Shown here one piece after another: positions 8,965 to 18,344 of a stretch of DNA of 64,000 nt (the first letter of the stretch is position 1; each line of letters opens with the position of its first letter). The DNA is taken from assembly GCA_902778455.1 (NCBI GenBank), contig CACYXR010000014.1, positions 31,999 to 95,998 of the forward strand. Reading direction: 5' to 3'. The stretch comes from an uncultured Selenomonadaceae bacterium (GTDB taxonomy: Bacteria; Bacillota; Negativicutes; Selenomonadales; Selenomonadaceae). The translations under genes were made by a program, and so were the position numbers. A model generated the notes under the pieces. It was not told the DNA's origin, searched no databases, and saw nothing but the letters and a program-made list of their open reading frames with translations.

Positions 8965-9048
8965 TTGCGTAAACATTTTTGCGCAAAACGCCTTATCCTC
9001 TGCTCAACTTCATGGTACAATATATATGGAAAACAGGAGGTTGAATGT

Positions 9049-9729
9049 ATGAAAATGTTTGCCGGGCTCGGGAATCCGGGCGCGGAGTATGCGGCTACAC
9101 GGCACAATGTCGGGTTCATGCTGGCGGACGCGTTGGCGGCGCGATGGGACGCGGCGGGCTGGCGCACGAAGCAGGACGCGCTTGTAGCGGAGGCGCGGCT
9201 CGGCGCGGAAAAGATCTTGCTGGTGAAGCCGCTTACCTATATGAATGAAAGCGGGCGCGCCATCGGCCCTTTGCTTTCCTGGTACAAGCTCGCCCCTGAG
9301 GACCTGATCGTCGCCCACGACGATATGGATTTGCCCGTCGGCATGATACGGCTGCGGAAGAAAGGAAGCGCGGGCGGACACAACGGCATGAAGTCGATCC
9401 TCTACCATGTGCAGGACGAGAATTTTCCCCGCGTGCGCATCGGCGTCGGCCATCCCGTCCACGGGCGCGACCAGGTCATCCGCCACGTGCTTTCGCCGTT
9501 TTCCGCCGAGGACGCGCAAAAAATCCGCGAGGCGATAGAATATCTTTTGCCCGCTGTCGAATGTATCATAGCAGAGGGCATCGACCTCGCGATGAACAAA
9601 TACAACCCGAAAAAGGAAAAAACGCCGAAGCCGCCGAAAAACGCCGGGGAACAGAACGAAGCAAACGCCTCCGGCGAACCGGACGGAAACGCGAGGCAAA
9701 CGGAAAGGTCTGGGAATTCCGATGGCTAA
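9049..9729 (+). CDS. pth: Peptidyl-tRNA hydrolase
   Basis: 226 residues from ATG 9049, preceded by AGGAGGTTGA; the longer upstream open frame runs through a parS site and is not coding. It releases peptides from prematurely dropped peptidyl-tRNA. Conserved features are MFAGLGNPGAEYAATRHNVGF with the catalytic His, KPLTYMNESGRA, the HDDMDLPVG block and GSAGGHNGMKSI. The C-terminal ~40 residues (PKKEKTPKPPKNAGEQNE...) are a polar low-complexity tail beyond the usual length. The end overlaps the downstream radical SAM gene by 8 bp, indicating translational coupling. Confidence 0.96.
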   Translation: MKMFAGLGNPGAEYAATRHNVGFMLADALAARWDAAGWRTKQDALVAEARLGAEKILLVKPLTYMNESGRAIGPLLSWYKLAPEDLIVAHDDMDLPVGMIRLRKKGSAGGHNGMKSILYHVQDENFPRVRIGVGHPVHGRDQVIRHVLSPFSAEDAQKIREAIEYLLPAVECIIAEGIDLAMNKYNPKKEKTPKPPKNAGEQNEANASGEPDGNARQTERSGNSDG

Positions 9730-10957
9730 GATTACAGCGCTTTACGCGGACGAGAACGGTGAGATTTTCTTCGCGGCGGGCATGACAGCTGCGGCACGGA
9801 TCGGCGGCGAGACTGTCCCGCTGACCGAGGATATGCTGATTCCGCTGCCAGACTCCGCCGACCTGATGTTCCTGCCGGAACGGAGCGCCGTCGGCTATGA
9901 CAGGCAAGGGAACCTGACGACGCTGCCGGGGCGCGCGGTATCGGCAATCCTGCCGGCAGGGTATACGCGCCTGCTGCTGCCCGCGTTCAAAAAGGAAAAG
10001 GACGCGTCGATGCTGCCGCTTTTCGGCTATACGGCGGTGGCGCTCCGCAAGGGCAGAATGTACGCGGCGGCACTCTACACCGACAAGAACGACAAATGGG
10101 ATCCGATGAAGTACAACACCCGTTCGTTGAAGCGCCATGTCCGCGACATGAAAAAAAGATTCCCGGGCAATCGGCTCGTCGCCCATCTGGCGAACTGTTC
10201 GCTGGAATGGCATTGCTGCACCGCGCAGAATCTTTTTTACCACCGCTGGGAGGCCGGTATCCCCGTCTCTCCCGTCTGCAACGCGAACTGCCTGGGCTGC
10301 ATTTCGCTGCAGCCCGCCGAGTGCTGCCCGTCGCCCCAAAGCCGCATCACCTTCCGCCCGACGGTGGAGGAAGTCACGGAACTTTCTGTCTATCACCTGT
10401 CGGAGGCTCCCGACGCCATCGTCAGCTTCGGGCAGGGCTGCGAGGGCGAACCGTCGCTGGCGGCGGATGTGATCGCGGAAAGTATCCGGGCCGTCCGCGC
10501 GAAGACAAAGCGCGGGCAAATCAATATCAACACGAACGCGGGATTCACCAAGGGCATAAAAAAAATCGTCGACGCGGGACTTGACACCATGCGCGTCAGC
10601 ATCATCAGCGCGCGGGAGGAAAGCTACCAATCTTATTACCGCGCGGGCTATCCGTTGGAAAACGTCAAAGCGTCGATCCGATACGCATTGGACCACGGCG
10701 TCTACGTCTCGCTGAACCTGCTGTACTTCCCCGGCTTCAACGACCGCCCGGAGGAGCTGGACGCCTGGAAGGATTTTTTCCGCGAATTGCACGTACAGAT
10801 GATCCAAATGCGGAACCTGAACTTAGACCCGGACGTTTTTCTCATTGCAGTCCCTTCGTCCCATAATAAGCCCCTCGGCACGAAGGCTTTCCTCCAGGCG
10901 CTGCACGAATCATTTCCCACCTTAACAATCGGCAGTTTCAGCCATTTTGTAAAGTGA
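9722..10957 (+). CDS. Radical SAM protein of unknown substrate
   Basis: 411 residues. The cluster motif CNANCLGC (Cys186, Cys190, Cys193; CxxxCxxC) binds the [4Fe-4S] cluster that cleaves S-adenosylmethionine. The SFGQGCEGEPSL segment and INTNAGFTKGIKKIVDAGLDTMRVSI fit the later strands of the radical SAM barrel. The N-terminal ~160 residues are a separate region with two further Cys pairs (CS...CC near 159-166). I do not recognise the exact subfamily or reaction. It overlaps pth by 8 bp, so it is expressed with it. No SPASM-type cysteine cluster is obvious at the C-terminus. Confidence 0.85.
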   Translation: MAKITALYADENGEIFFAAGMTAAARIGGETVPLTEDMLIPLPDSADLMFLPERSAVGYDRQGNLTTLPGRAVSAILPAGYTRLLLPAFKKEKDASMLPLFGYTAVALRKGRMYAAALYTDKNDKWDPMKYNTRSLKRHVRDMKKRFPGNRLVAHLANCSLEWHCCTAQNLFYHRWEAGIPVSPVCNANCLGCISLQPAECCPSPQSRITFRPTVEEVTELSVYHLSEAPDAIVSFGQGCEGEPSLAADVIAESIRAVRAKTKRGQININTNAGFTKGIKKIVDAGLDTMRVSIISAREESYQSYYRAGYPLENVKASIRYALDHGVYVSLNLLYFPGFNDRPEELDAWKDFFRELHVQMIQMRNLNLDPDVFLIAVPSSHNKPLGTKAFLQALHESFPTLTIGSFSHFVK

Positions 10958-11062
10958 CAAAAAAATATTTCTCCGTAAAAAGAGGATTTTTCCGTTTTAG
11001 GTAGAAGTTACTACAGATAGAAAGACCGATTCCATATTTATGGCCAGAAGGAGAGATTTCCT

Positions 11063-11848
11063 ATGATGGACGAAAGAGATTGGGCAGCCTTTAAGCAAAA
11101 GCTGAAAGCAAAGACAGAAATCGATCTTGACCTTTACAAGGAAGCGCAGATGAGACGCCGGATCGGCAATCTTGTAACGCGCGGCGGATTCGATTCCTAT
11201 GCGGCGTATTTTGACCATGTATCAAAGACCAAGGAAGAATTCGCAGCCTTCATCGAGTACCTGACCATCAACGTATCCGAGTTCTACCGTACGCCGGACA
11301 AGTTCAGCCAGCTCGAGAAAGAGGTCATCCCGGAGCTTCTGACCCGGTCGCCGAAGCTCAATATCTGGAGCGCGGGCTGCTCCATCGGCGCTGAGGTCTA
11401 TTCCCTGACGATGATTTTGAAGGAACTGACTCCGACCACAAAGCACCGCCTGCTCGCCACCGACCTCGATATCGAGATCATCGCGAAGGCCAAAGCCGGC
11501 ATTTACACCGCGAACGAGCTGAAGGCCCTCGACCCGAAGCGCAAGGAAAAATACTTCACGAAAACCGACGACGACAGATACGCGATCAAGAGCGAAATCA
11601 AGCAGTGCGTTGAATTCAAGCGTCATAATCTGCTGAAAGACCCGTTCGAGAAGGGCTTCGACCTAATCCTCTGCCGCAACGTGGTCATTTATTTCACCGA
11701 GGAAGCGAAGGACAAGCTGTACAGAAACTTCTTCGCATCGCTGAAACCGGGCGGAGTCCTGTTCGTCGGCGCAACCGAGGCCATCCTGAACTCCCGCAGC
11801 ATGGGCTATGAAAACTATAAGCCTTTCTTCTATCGGCACCCGTTGTAA
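11063..11848 (+). CDS. cheR: CheR-type protein-glutamate methyltransferase
   Basis: 261 residues, ATG 11063 with AAGGAGAG upstream. The N-terminal helical domain has the TINVSEFYRTPDKF block; the Rossmann methyltransferase domain has IWSAGCSIGAEVYSLTMIL (SAM binding) and LCRNVVIYFTEEAKDKLY. CheR methylates chemoreceptor glutamates to set adaptation. No receptor, cheA, cheW or cheB is nearby, so it is an orphan in this window. It is followed 45 bp later by a PaaK-like gene on the same strand. Confidence 0.93.
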   Translation: MMDERDWAAFKQKLKAKTEIDLDLYKEAQMRRRIGNLVTRGGFDSYAAYFDHVSKTKEEFAAFIEYLTINVSEFYRTPDKFSQLEKEVIPELLTRSPKLNIWSAGCSIGAEVYSLTMILKELTPTTKHRLLATDLDIEIIAKAKAGIYTANELKALDPKRKEKYFTKTDDDRYAIKSEIKQCVEFKRHNLLKDPFEKGFDLILCRNVVIYFTEEAKDKLYRNFFASLKPGGVLFVGATEAILNSRSMGYENYKPFFYRHPL

Positions 11849-11893
11849 TGCCGTTATATTATCAGAAACAAACCCGAAAAGGGCGGTGATTGG

Positions 11894-12868
11894 ATGTTCG
11901 CAAACCCGCAGCTGGAGCAAATGTCGAGAGATGAGCTTCGGTCGCTCCAGCTCCAGCGTCTGAAAAAAATAGTGGCCTGGGCCTACGAAAAGAGCGGCAT
12001 CTATCGCCGAAAATTCGACGCCGCGGGCGTGAAGCCTGAAGACATCCGTTCTCTGGATGACATTGAAAAACTGCCGTTCACGACAGAACGGGAAGTTGAA
12101 GAACATTCGGCTCATGAATTTCTCACACTCCCCTTCAGCGCGATTTCCCGCGTCAGCCTTTGGGAGCATCCCCGGCATTTGATTCGAATGTACACGGCGC
12201 GCGACATCGCCTGCAACGTGGAAATGATGACGCGCGCATTGGCGGCGGCGGACATCTCACGTGCCTCGGTGGTCGGCATTCTCGGCGATCTCGCCGACAG
12301 CGGACTGATGGATACGCAATACGCGCTGGAAGTCCTCGGTACCACCGTAGTCCCCCTCGGCACGGAATACGAGCGCGCCATCAAGCTTCTTGACGCCACC
12401 TATCTCGGCATCATCGTCGGCTCTGCCCGCCGCGTGCTGCGCCTGATTATCCAGGCCCAGGCCATGGGCCGGGAAATGAAGGAATTCAATCTCGCGACGA
12501 TACTCTGCTTCAACGAGAATCTGCAGAATCCACTGAAAATGCATATGCGGAACCGCACGGGCACGCAGGTTTACAATTTCTTCGCGTCGTCGTCCTTCGG
12601 CACCAGCGGCATGTTCTATCAATGCCCGGAACACGCGGGCCATCATTTGCAGGAAGATTATTACTACGCCGAAATAGCGGCCTTCGGCCAGGACGTCGTT
12701 GTCAACGATCCGAACTGCATGGGCGAACTGGTACTGACGTCGCTGACGGCGGAAGCGCTGCCGCTGATTCGCTATCGGACCGGTCAGACCGTCATGCGGA
12801 TAGACGAACCCTGTCCCTGCGGACGAAGCTTCTCCCGTTTCATGACGCCCTTCGGCGCATTCAACTGA
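11894..12868 (+). CDS. Short PaaK-like (phenylacetate-CoA ligase family) protein
   Basis: 324 residues. The opening (DELRSLQLQRLKKIVAWAYEKSGIYRRKFDAAGVKPEDIRSLDDIEKLPFTT) and the late GELVLTSLTAEALPLIRYRTGQ plus CPCGRSF blocks match phenylacetate-CoA ligases, which adenylate aryl acids. Two differences stand out. It is about 100 residues shorter and stops after the CPCGRSF region, lacking the C-terminal lid domain. In addition, no SSGTTG-type phosphate loop is seen where the N-terminal half should carry one (SRVSLWEHPRHLIRMYTARD instead). It may be a partial activity, an adenylation-only relative or a regulatory paralogue. The frame is clean and ends at a terminator, so it is not simply decaying. 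Confidence 0.75.
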   Translation: MFANPQLEQMSRDELRSLQLQRLKKIVAWAYEKSGIYRRKFDAAGVKPEDIRSLDDIEKLPFTTEREVEEHSAHEFLTLPFSAISRVSLWEHPRHLIRMYTARDIACNVEMMTRALAAADISRASVVGILGDLADSGLMDTQYALEVLGTTVVPLGTEYERAIKLLDATYLGIIVGSARRVLRLIIQAQAMGREMKEFNLATILCFNENLQNPLKMHMRNRTGTQVYNFFASSSFGTSGMFYQCPEHAGHHLQEDYYYAEIAAFGQDVVVNDPNCMGELVLTSLTAEALPLIRYRTGQTVMRIDEPCPCGRSFSRFMTPFGAFN

Positions 12869-12890
12869 CCGCCGGCCAATCAGCCAATTC

Positions 12891-12924
12891 AAAAAGCGGA
12901 ACGCAATACGCGTTCCGCTTTTTT
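12891..12924. terminator. Bidirectional terminator
   Basis: AAAAAGCGGAACGC and GCGTTCCGCTTTTT form a perfect stem with A and T tracts, between the convergent PaaK-like gene and the minus-strand EAL gene. Confidence 0.9.
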
Positions 12925-12931
12925 CAATTCC

Positions 12932-15871
12932 CTACCGTGCTTTCACGGCCGCGAACAATTTAAGCTCTTTCCCCTCCTTGAACGGCGCGATCCTGAGCTC
13001 GACGGGCTTTGGCACGCCGTCAATCATGAGGCGGTATTGGACGGTAAAGCTTCCCTTCTCCCGGATCTCCCGCATGATGTTCTCTTTTGAAAACCGCTGC
13101 AGGAATTCGTTTTGATCATCGGGATATAAAACCTTCGGGACATTCTCGATCGACTGCCCGAAGAAATCGTCGCCTTCCTTCGGCGTACCGAGAGTGGCGT
13201 ACGAACGCGTATATTCCAGGAAATGGCCTGTTTCCGGATCGACCGTAAAAAGGCTGAGATAGCCGTCGGAGAGCGCCATGACCCTGACCAGCATCGCACG
13301 CTCGTTTTGCAGCTTCTCATAACGCTCATTTTGCTTCATCTGCGCGTCGATGATGCTGACGCCCAGGATGATCTTGCTGCTGCCCGGCTGCATCCGCGTG
13401 ACTTTCATGTTGACATATACCGGGACGCCGGTGTCCACCAGACGGTAGGTTGCCGTGAAAACCCCCTGCGCGTCCAGCGCCTTTATAATCTGCTCCTTGG
13501 AAAAAGCGGCATAGAAGATTTCCCTGTCTTCCTCATAAATACGATGGGCGTCCCGCTTGCTCGACTCGAAAAAGTCCTCCCCGTGCCGTTCCACAGCCAT
13601 TTCCTGCCCGCCGACAAGGGAACTGTACTCGACAAACTTATCCGTTTCCAGATCCACGACATAGATATTGTAATAGTCGGTGGCCAGCGCCCTCGCAATA
13701 TCCACATAGGTCGCTTCCTCGTTCGGGCTGGAAATGAACAGCACCGCCACGGCCACCGCGACAGTCCCCGTAACCGGGTTCACGCCGATCCGCCGGGCAA
13801 AAGAATGAACCACGGAACCGTCGGGCATCTTCTCGTCGAAGAACGAGCGAAGCCCCTGCTCGCAGCAGGTCTGCACAATATTGCGCAGGAACTCTCCCGT
13901 ATTTTTCGCAAAGGAAGAGCCCTGGCTGGACAAATCGTAATGCAGGAACCGCTTGACGAAATCCCGATAGGACGGATTGCTCCTGACAAAGCGGGAAGAA
14001 TCGCCGCGGAACTCGAGGACGGCAATCGGGATCGTATTGAACGCCTTTTGAAAGGCATCCTCCTCTTCGTTTGCGATAGCGGAAAAATCGAAAAGGTTGA
14101 TGCGGCCCACCGATTCATAATAGGACGATTCCTCGGGATTTTCGTACCCGTCCGACCGATGGGCTGTTTGCCATTCCAGCACCTGCGCGAAGGGAAGCGG
14201 CTTGCTGAAATAATAGCCCTGCAGCTTGGAGCAGCCGCTTTCCTGCAGGAACCGCATCTGTTCCTCGGTTTCCACACCTTCGCAGATGGTGTCCACGCCC
14301 AGCGCGATGGCCATTTTGATCAACTCGGAAAGAAGCACCCTGCCGTTGTGGCTTTCGTCCATCTTCCGCAGGAAGCCCATGTCGAATTTGATCAAATCGA
14401 ACCGGATGCTCCGCAGCACATCCAGCGAGGAATAGCCGCTGCCGAAATCGTCCATCCATACGGGGAACCCCAGCGCCTGAAAACGCTCGATCTGCGTTTT
14501 CATGAACTCGAAATCGCGTCCCACCACGCTTTCCGTGATCTCGACACTGATCCTGTCGCGGCTGACCCCCGCCGCGTCCACGCGTTTCCTGACTTCCTCC
14601 ACGATGTCGCAGGCAACAAAGTCGGAGCGGGACAGGTTGATGGACTGCGGGACGATATAAAGCCCCGCCGCTTCCCTCGCCTTGATGTCCTCCAGGATCC
14701 GTTCCAGCACATACAAATCCAGCTTGTAGATAATCCCGGCGTCTTCCAGATACGGGATGAAATCCAGCGGCGGCAGGAAGCCCTTGACCGGGTCGATCCA
14801 TCGCGCCAGCGCTTCCTCGTCGCAGGCCGTGCCGCTGACCGCCCGGATAATCGGCTGGTAATAGACCTGGATCCATTTTTCCGAAAGCGCCCTGTCAAAA
14901 TTCTCCAGGATGTACCGCTGCTTTTTCAGGTCATCCCCCAGGGACTGGCTGTAATAATTGAAGCCCGAGGCATAAGTGCCCTTGATCGCGTCGCAGGCAA
15001 TCTTGGCTCTGTCATAGGCCAGGCTGATCGACGCTTCTTCCGTCTGGCCGATATAGATGCCGACGCAGACGGGCGGAAGCTTGCCCCCATTCATCTCCCG
15101 CCATTCCTCGAACAGGCAGCCGAGGATTTCCTCAATATCCTTTGCCTCCGTCAGCACCGTGAAATGATCGGCGCCGATATGGCAGCAGTTCTCGTTGTGG
15201 AAAATCCGGCTCAACAGCTTGGCGAAGGAACGCAGCAGTCTGTCGCCCTCCGTGAAGCCATACTTGTGGTTGAAAAACTTCATCCCGAGGATATTGATAT
15301 ACAGGAGCGCGGGAGTCCTTCCATCCTCCCGGATGGCTTTCCGCTCCGCCTCGGCCAGCTCGAAGAAATACGTCATGCTGGGGAGCCCGGTCAGGTAGTC
15401 GTAACGGTTCTCCTTCAGGATGCTTTCCTCGTGGAGCGCGTTGTAAAGCCGCCGATTCAGCCCCGAGCCGCTGCCGTCCCTGTACTCCCCTTCCTCCGTA
15501 TACCAGACATGGGCAATCTGCGCCCCCGTCTCGGTGATCTCGTGCTCGCCGATGGCGTGGACGACAATGTAGTCTTTGCTCCCCTTTTTCTGCGTCCGGT
15601 AGATGACGTCATACTCGCCGCCCTTGGTGGCAAACCGCACGGCTTCGTTGGCCACGCGCGCGGCGTCGTCCGGGTGCACTTCCTTGTACATATCGTGATC
15701 CATGTCGTAATACGCCTGCACCCGATCCTTATCGTACCCGAACAATTTGCAAAACCCATCCGAAAGGGCAAGGGTGACGACCTTTTTGTCCACAAACTGA
15801 TAGACAGCATACGGCTGCTTCAATCCTTCAAGGAAGAATTGCTGTTCTTGTGTGAATTCGTATCTTTCCAT
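12932..15871 (-). CDS. PAS - degenerate GGDEF - EAL cyclic-di-GMP phosphodiesterase with C-terminal sensor repeats
   Basis: 979 residues from ATG 15871 (MERYEFTQEQ). Order: PAS domain (about 1-140); GGDEF-like domain starting DYLTGLPSMTYFF, whose signature is replaced by GADHF, so it is probably not a cyclase; EAL domain (about 325-580) with EEALARW, QSINLSR, VEITES, DDFGSGYSSLDVL, LIKFD and GVETEEQ, a complete set for c-di-GMP hydrolysis. About 400 residues follow, with at least two copies of a sensor-like repeat (YYNIYVVDLETDKFVEY..., YLSLFTVDPETGHFLEY...) also found twice in the 38387-39838 protein. No membrane helix is evident, so it is cytosolic. A good promoter lies at 15965-15993. Confidence 0.9.
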   Translation of the reverse strand: MERYEFTQEQQFFLEGLKQPYAVYQFVDKKVVTLALSDGFCKLFGYDKDRVQAYYDMDHDMYKEVHPDDAARVANEAVRFATKGGEYDVIYRTQKKGSKDYIVVHAIGEHEITETGAQIAHVWYTEEGEYRDGSGSGLNRRLYNALHEESILKENRYDYLTGLPSMTYFFELAEAERKAIREDGRTPALLYINILGMKFFNHKYGFTEGDRLLRSFAKLLSRIFHNENCCHIGADHFTVLTEAKDIEEILGCLFEEWREMNGGKLPPVCVGIYIGQTEEASISLAYDRAKIACDAIKGTYASGFNYYSQSLGDDLKKQRYILENFDRALSEKWIQVYYQPIIRAVSGTACDEEALARWIDPVKGFLPPLDFIPYLEDAGIIYKLDLYVLERILEDIKAREAAGLYIVPQSINLSRSDFVACDIVEEVRKRVDAAGVSRDRISVEITESVVGRDFEFMKTQIERFQALGFPVWMDDFGSGYSSLDVLRSIRFDLIKFDMGFLRKMDESHNGRVLLSELIKMAIALGVDTICEGVETEEQMRFLQESGCSKLQGYYFSKPLPFAQVLEWQTAHRSDGYENPEESSYYESVGRINLFDFSAIANEEEDAFQKAFNTIPIAVLEFRGDSSRFVRSNPSYRDFVKRFLHYDLSSQGSSFAKNTGEFLRNIVQTCCEQGLRSFFDEKMPDGSVVHSFARRIGVNPVTGTVAVAVAVLFISSPNEEATYVDIARALATDYYNIYVVDLETDKFVEYSSLVGGQEMAVERHGEDFFESSKRDAHRIYEEDREIFYAAFSKEQIIKALDAQGVFTATYRLVDTGVPVYVNMKVTRMQPGSSKIILGVSIIDAQMKQNERYEKLQNERAMLVRVMALSDGYLSLFTVDPETGHFLEYTRSYATLGTPKEGDDFFGQSIENVPKVLYPDDQNEFLQRFSKENIMREIREKGSFTVQYRLMIDGVPKPVELRIAPFKEGKELKLFAAVKAR

Positions 15872-15964
15872 ACGCAAAACGCCGCCCTCTCTTGTGGCTA
15901 TCCGTCCCTGCCGCCGCAAGCAAATTTTGGTTCCTTTGAAATTATTATCACTTTGTATCTTTAT

Positions 15965-15993
15965 ATTATATATAATGTGTCGATTCGCCACAA
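15965..15993 (-). promoter_or_regulatory. Sigma-70-type promoter for the PAS-GGDEF-EAL gene
   Basis: On the minus strand TTGTGG and TATAAT are separated by 17 bp, about 95 bp upstream of the start codon at 15871. Confidence 0.7.
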
Positions 15994-16145
15994 GTTTATT
16001 TTTTCGTCTGCTATTTTTTCTGTCCCAGTCAAAATTTTTATCGGCTGCCGCAAAACAGGATGTATTTTGCCGGCTTTTGTGATATGATGAAAAAAGTTAT
16101 TCGCATAGGGATAATTGAAATTGAATAATCAAGGGGAGAATGAAA

Positions 16146-17798
16146 ATGAAAAGTGACGTTGTAAAGAAAGGACCGACACGCTGCGCGCATCGGTCGTTGT
16201 TCTATGCCCTCGGCTTCGGGCCGGAGGAGCTTGAGAAGCCGCTGATCGGCATTTGCAATTCCTTCAATGAGGTCATCCCGGGCCATATGCATCTGCGGGA
16301 AATCACCGAAGCTGCGAAGCTGGGCGTCGCAGCGGCCGGCGGCACGCCGATGGAGTTTCCGGCCATCGGCGTCTGCGACGGCATCGCCATGGGACACACC
16401 GGCATGAAATTCTCGCTGGCAAGTCGCGAACTGATTGCCGACTCCATCGAAGCTGTGGCGACGGCCAGCGGCTTCGACGGACTGGTATTGATCCCGAACT
16501 GCGACAAGGTCGTTCCCGGTATGCTGATGGCGGCGGCGCGGCTCAATATCCCGTCGGTAGTCGTCAGCGGCGGCGCGATGCTCGCCGGACGCTTCCACGG
16601 GCAGGACGTCAGCGTCAGCCAGTGTTTCGAAGCGGCGGGCAAGTTCGCCGCGGGCAAGATCAGCGCCGAGGAAATGGCGGATCTTGAGGCCCACGCCTGC
16701 CCGAGCTGCGGCTCCTGCGCAGGGCTTTTCACCGCGAACACGATGAATTCCCTGACCGAGGCTCTCGGCATGGGGCTTCCGGGCAACGGCACGATTCCCG
16801 CCGCCCACACCGGCGCGCGCCGACTGCTGGCGAAGCGCGCGGGTGCGGTCGTCATGGACCTCGTCAAGAAAAATATCTGCCCGCGGGACATCATGACCCG
16901 CGAAGCGTTTGAGAACGCGATTACGACGGATATGGGCATCGGCGGCTCGTCGAACACGGTGCTGCATCTGACCGCCATTGCCCACGAAGCGGGCATCGAG
17001 ATTCCCGCGCCGCTTTTCGACGAGATCAGCCGCCGCACGCCGTACATCACGAAGCTCAGCCCGGGCGGCAAACACCATATGCAGGACCTCGACGAGGCCG
17101 GCGGCATTTCCGCCGTCATGCACGAGCTGGCGAAAAAGGACCTGCTGCACCTCGACGCGCTGACCGTCACCGGCAAGCTCGGCGACCGCATCAAGGACGC
17201 GAAAATCCTGCGTCCCGACGTCATCCACAGTGTGGACGACCCGTACCGCAAGGAAGGCGGCATCGCCATCCTCAGCGGAAACCTCTGCCCGGACTACGCC
17301 GTGGTCAAAGCCTCGGCGGTCAGCGAGGATATGCTGGTATATGAAGGAAAAGCAAAATGTTACGACTCCGAGACGGCGGCCATCGACGCGATCATGGGCG
17401 GCGAGATCCACGACGGCGACGTTGTCGTCATCCGCTATGAGGGACCGAAGGGCGGCCCCGGCATGCAGGAAATGCTGAATCCGACGGCAGCCATCACCGG
17501 CGCCGGCCTCAAGGTCGGCCTGATTACCGACGGACGCTTCAGCGGCGCCAGCCAGGGCGCCTGCATCGGCCATATCTCGCCGGAGGCGATGGAAGGCGGC
17601 CCGATTGCGCTGATCCGGGACGGCGACATCATCTCCATCGACATCCCGAACCGCAAGCTGGAGCTCAAGATCAGCGACGACGAAATGGCGAAGCGCAAAG
17701 CGGCATGGAAAAAGCCCGAACCGAAAATCAAGACCGGCTACCTCGCCCGTTACGCGAAGATGACCACCTCGGCCAGCACCGGCGCCGTCGTGCAGTAA
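16146..17798 (+). CDS. ilvD: Dihydroxy-acid dehydratase
   Basis: 550 residues. ATG 16146 (MKSDVVKKG) fits the family N-terminus and its spacing from AAGGGGAG better than the ATG at 16140. It dehydrates 2,3-dihydroxy-isovalerate and -methylvalerate to 2-keto acids in valine and isoleucine synthesis, using an Fe-S cluster and Mg. Cluster and active-site blocks are [34 protein letters not shown] and the C-terminal [21 protein letters not shown]. It converges with leuDC across a strong shared terminator; the pairing places branched-chain synthesis on both strands. Confidence 0.97.
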   Translation: MKSDVVKKGPTRCAHRSLFYALGFGPEELEKPLIGICNSFNEVIPGHMHLREITEAAKLGVAAAGGTPMEFPAIGVCDGIAMGHTGMKFSLASRELIADSIEAVATASGFDGLVLIPNCDKVVPGMLMAAARLNIPSVVVSGGAMLAGRFHGQDVSVSQCFEAAGKFAAGKISAEEMADLEAHACPSCGSCAGLFTANTMNSLTEALGMGLPGNGTIPAAHTGARRLLAKRAGAVVMDLVKKNICPRDIMTREAFENAITTDMGIGGSSNTVLHLTAIAHEAGIEIPAPLFDEISRRTPYITKLSPGGKHHMQDLDEAGGISAVMHELAKKDLLHLDALTVTGKLGDRIKDAKILRPDVIHSVDDPYRKEGGIAILSGNLCPDYAVVKASAVSEDMLVYEGKAKCYDSETAAIDAIMGGEIHDGDVVVIRYEGPKGGPGMQEMLNPTAAITGAGLKVGLITDGRFSGASQGACIGHISPEAMEGGPIALIRDGDIISIDIPNRKLELKISDDEMAKRKAAWKKPEPKIKTGYLARYAKMTTSASTGAVVQ

Positions 17799-17854
17799 AA
17801 GTACATAAAAAATACTCTGCTTGGATTCAAGCAGAGTATTTTTTATGTACTTTT
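17797..17854. terminator. Long bidirectional terminator between ilvD and leuD
   Basis: A near-perfect 25-bp stem running from AAGTACATAAAAAATACTC inward to CTGCTTG, then GATT, then the complement. It overlaps the last codons of both genes. Confidence 0.9.
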
Positions 17855-18344
17855 ACTTCCGTTTCTCTTTGATATATGGGATCAAGCCGCCCGCCTTCGC
17901 GATGTCCTGCACAAAGCCGGGCAGCGGATGCGCCTTGAAGGTGTCGCCCGTCGTCAAATCCTCGATGGTTCCCTCCGACGTGTCGATGCGCAGCACATCG
18001 TTCGCCTTGATCTTCTCCACGTCGTCGCCGATCTCGAGCAGCGGCAGTCCGATATTGATGCCGTTCCGGTAGAAGATGCGCGCGAAGCTGGCCGCCACCA
18101 CCACGGGAACGCCCGAAGCCTTGATGGCGATCGGTGCGTGCTCGCGGGAGGAGCCGCAGCCAAAATTCTTGCCGCCGACCATGATGTCCCCCGCTTTGAC
18201 CTCCTTCGCGAAAGTTTCGTCAATATCCACCATGCAGTGGGACGCCAGCTCCTTCGGGTCGAAGGAGTTCAGATAGCGCGCGGGAATGATGACGTCGGTA
18301 TCCACGTTGTCGCCGTAGCGCCAGACCTTTCCTTCCGCTTTCAT
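17853..18344 (-). CDS. leuD: 3-isopropylmalate dehydratase small subunit
   Basis: 163 residues, the short (archaeal/Firmicute-type) length. It carries the swivel domain with NVDTDVIIPARYL near the N-terminus and GKNFGCGSSREHAP, the substrate-specificity loop of LeuD. With LeuC it isomerises 2- and 3-isopropylmalate in leucine synthesis. ATG at 18344 directly abuts the leuC stop codon and its SD (GGAGGTGG) lies within leuC, so the subunits are translated together. The C-terminal codons lie in the ilvD/leuD terminator. Confidence 0.95.
   Translation of the reverse strand: MKAEGKVWRYGDNVDTDVIIPARYLNSFDPKELASHCMVDIDETFAKEVKAGDIMVGGKNFGCGSSREHAPIAIKASGVPVVVAASFARIFYRNGINIGLPLLEIGDDVEKIKANDVLRIDTSEGTIEDLTTGDTFKAHPLPGFVQDIAKAGGLIPYIKEKRK

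Noticed and set aside
8896..9048. N-terminal extension of pth
   Set aside because: It runs through a parS site; ATG 9049 has a perfect SD and the family start.
13223..16087. A 954-residue plus-strand frame opposite the PAS-GGDEF-EAL gene
   Set aside because: Antisense shadow of a high-GC gene; no domain and the opposite strand has all EAL motifs.
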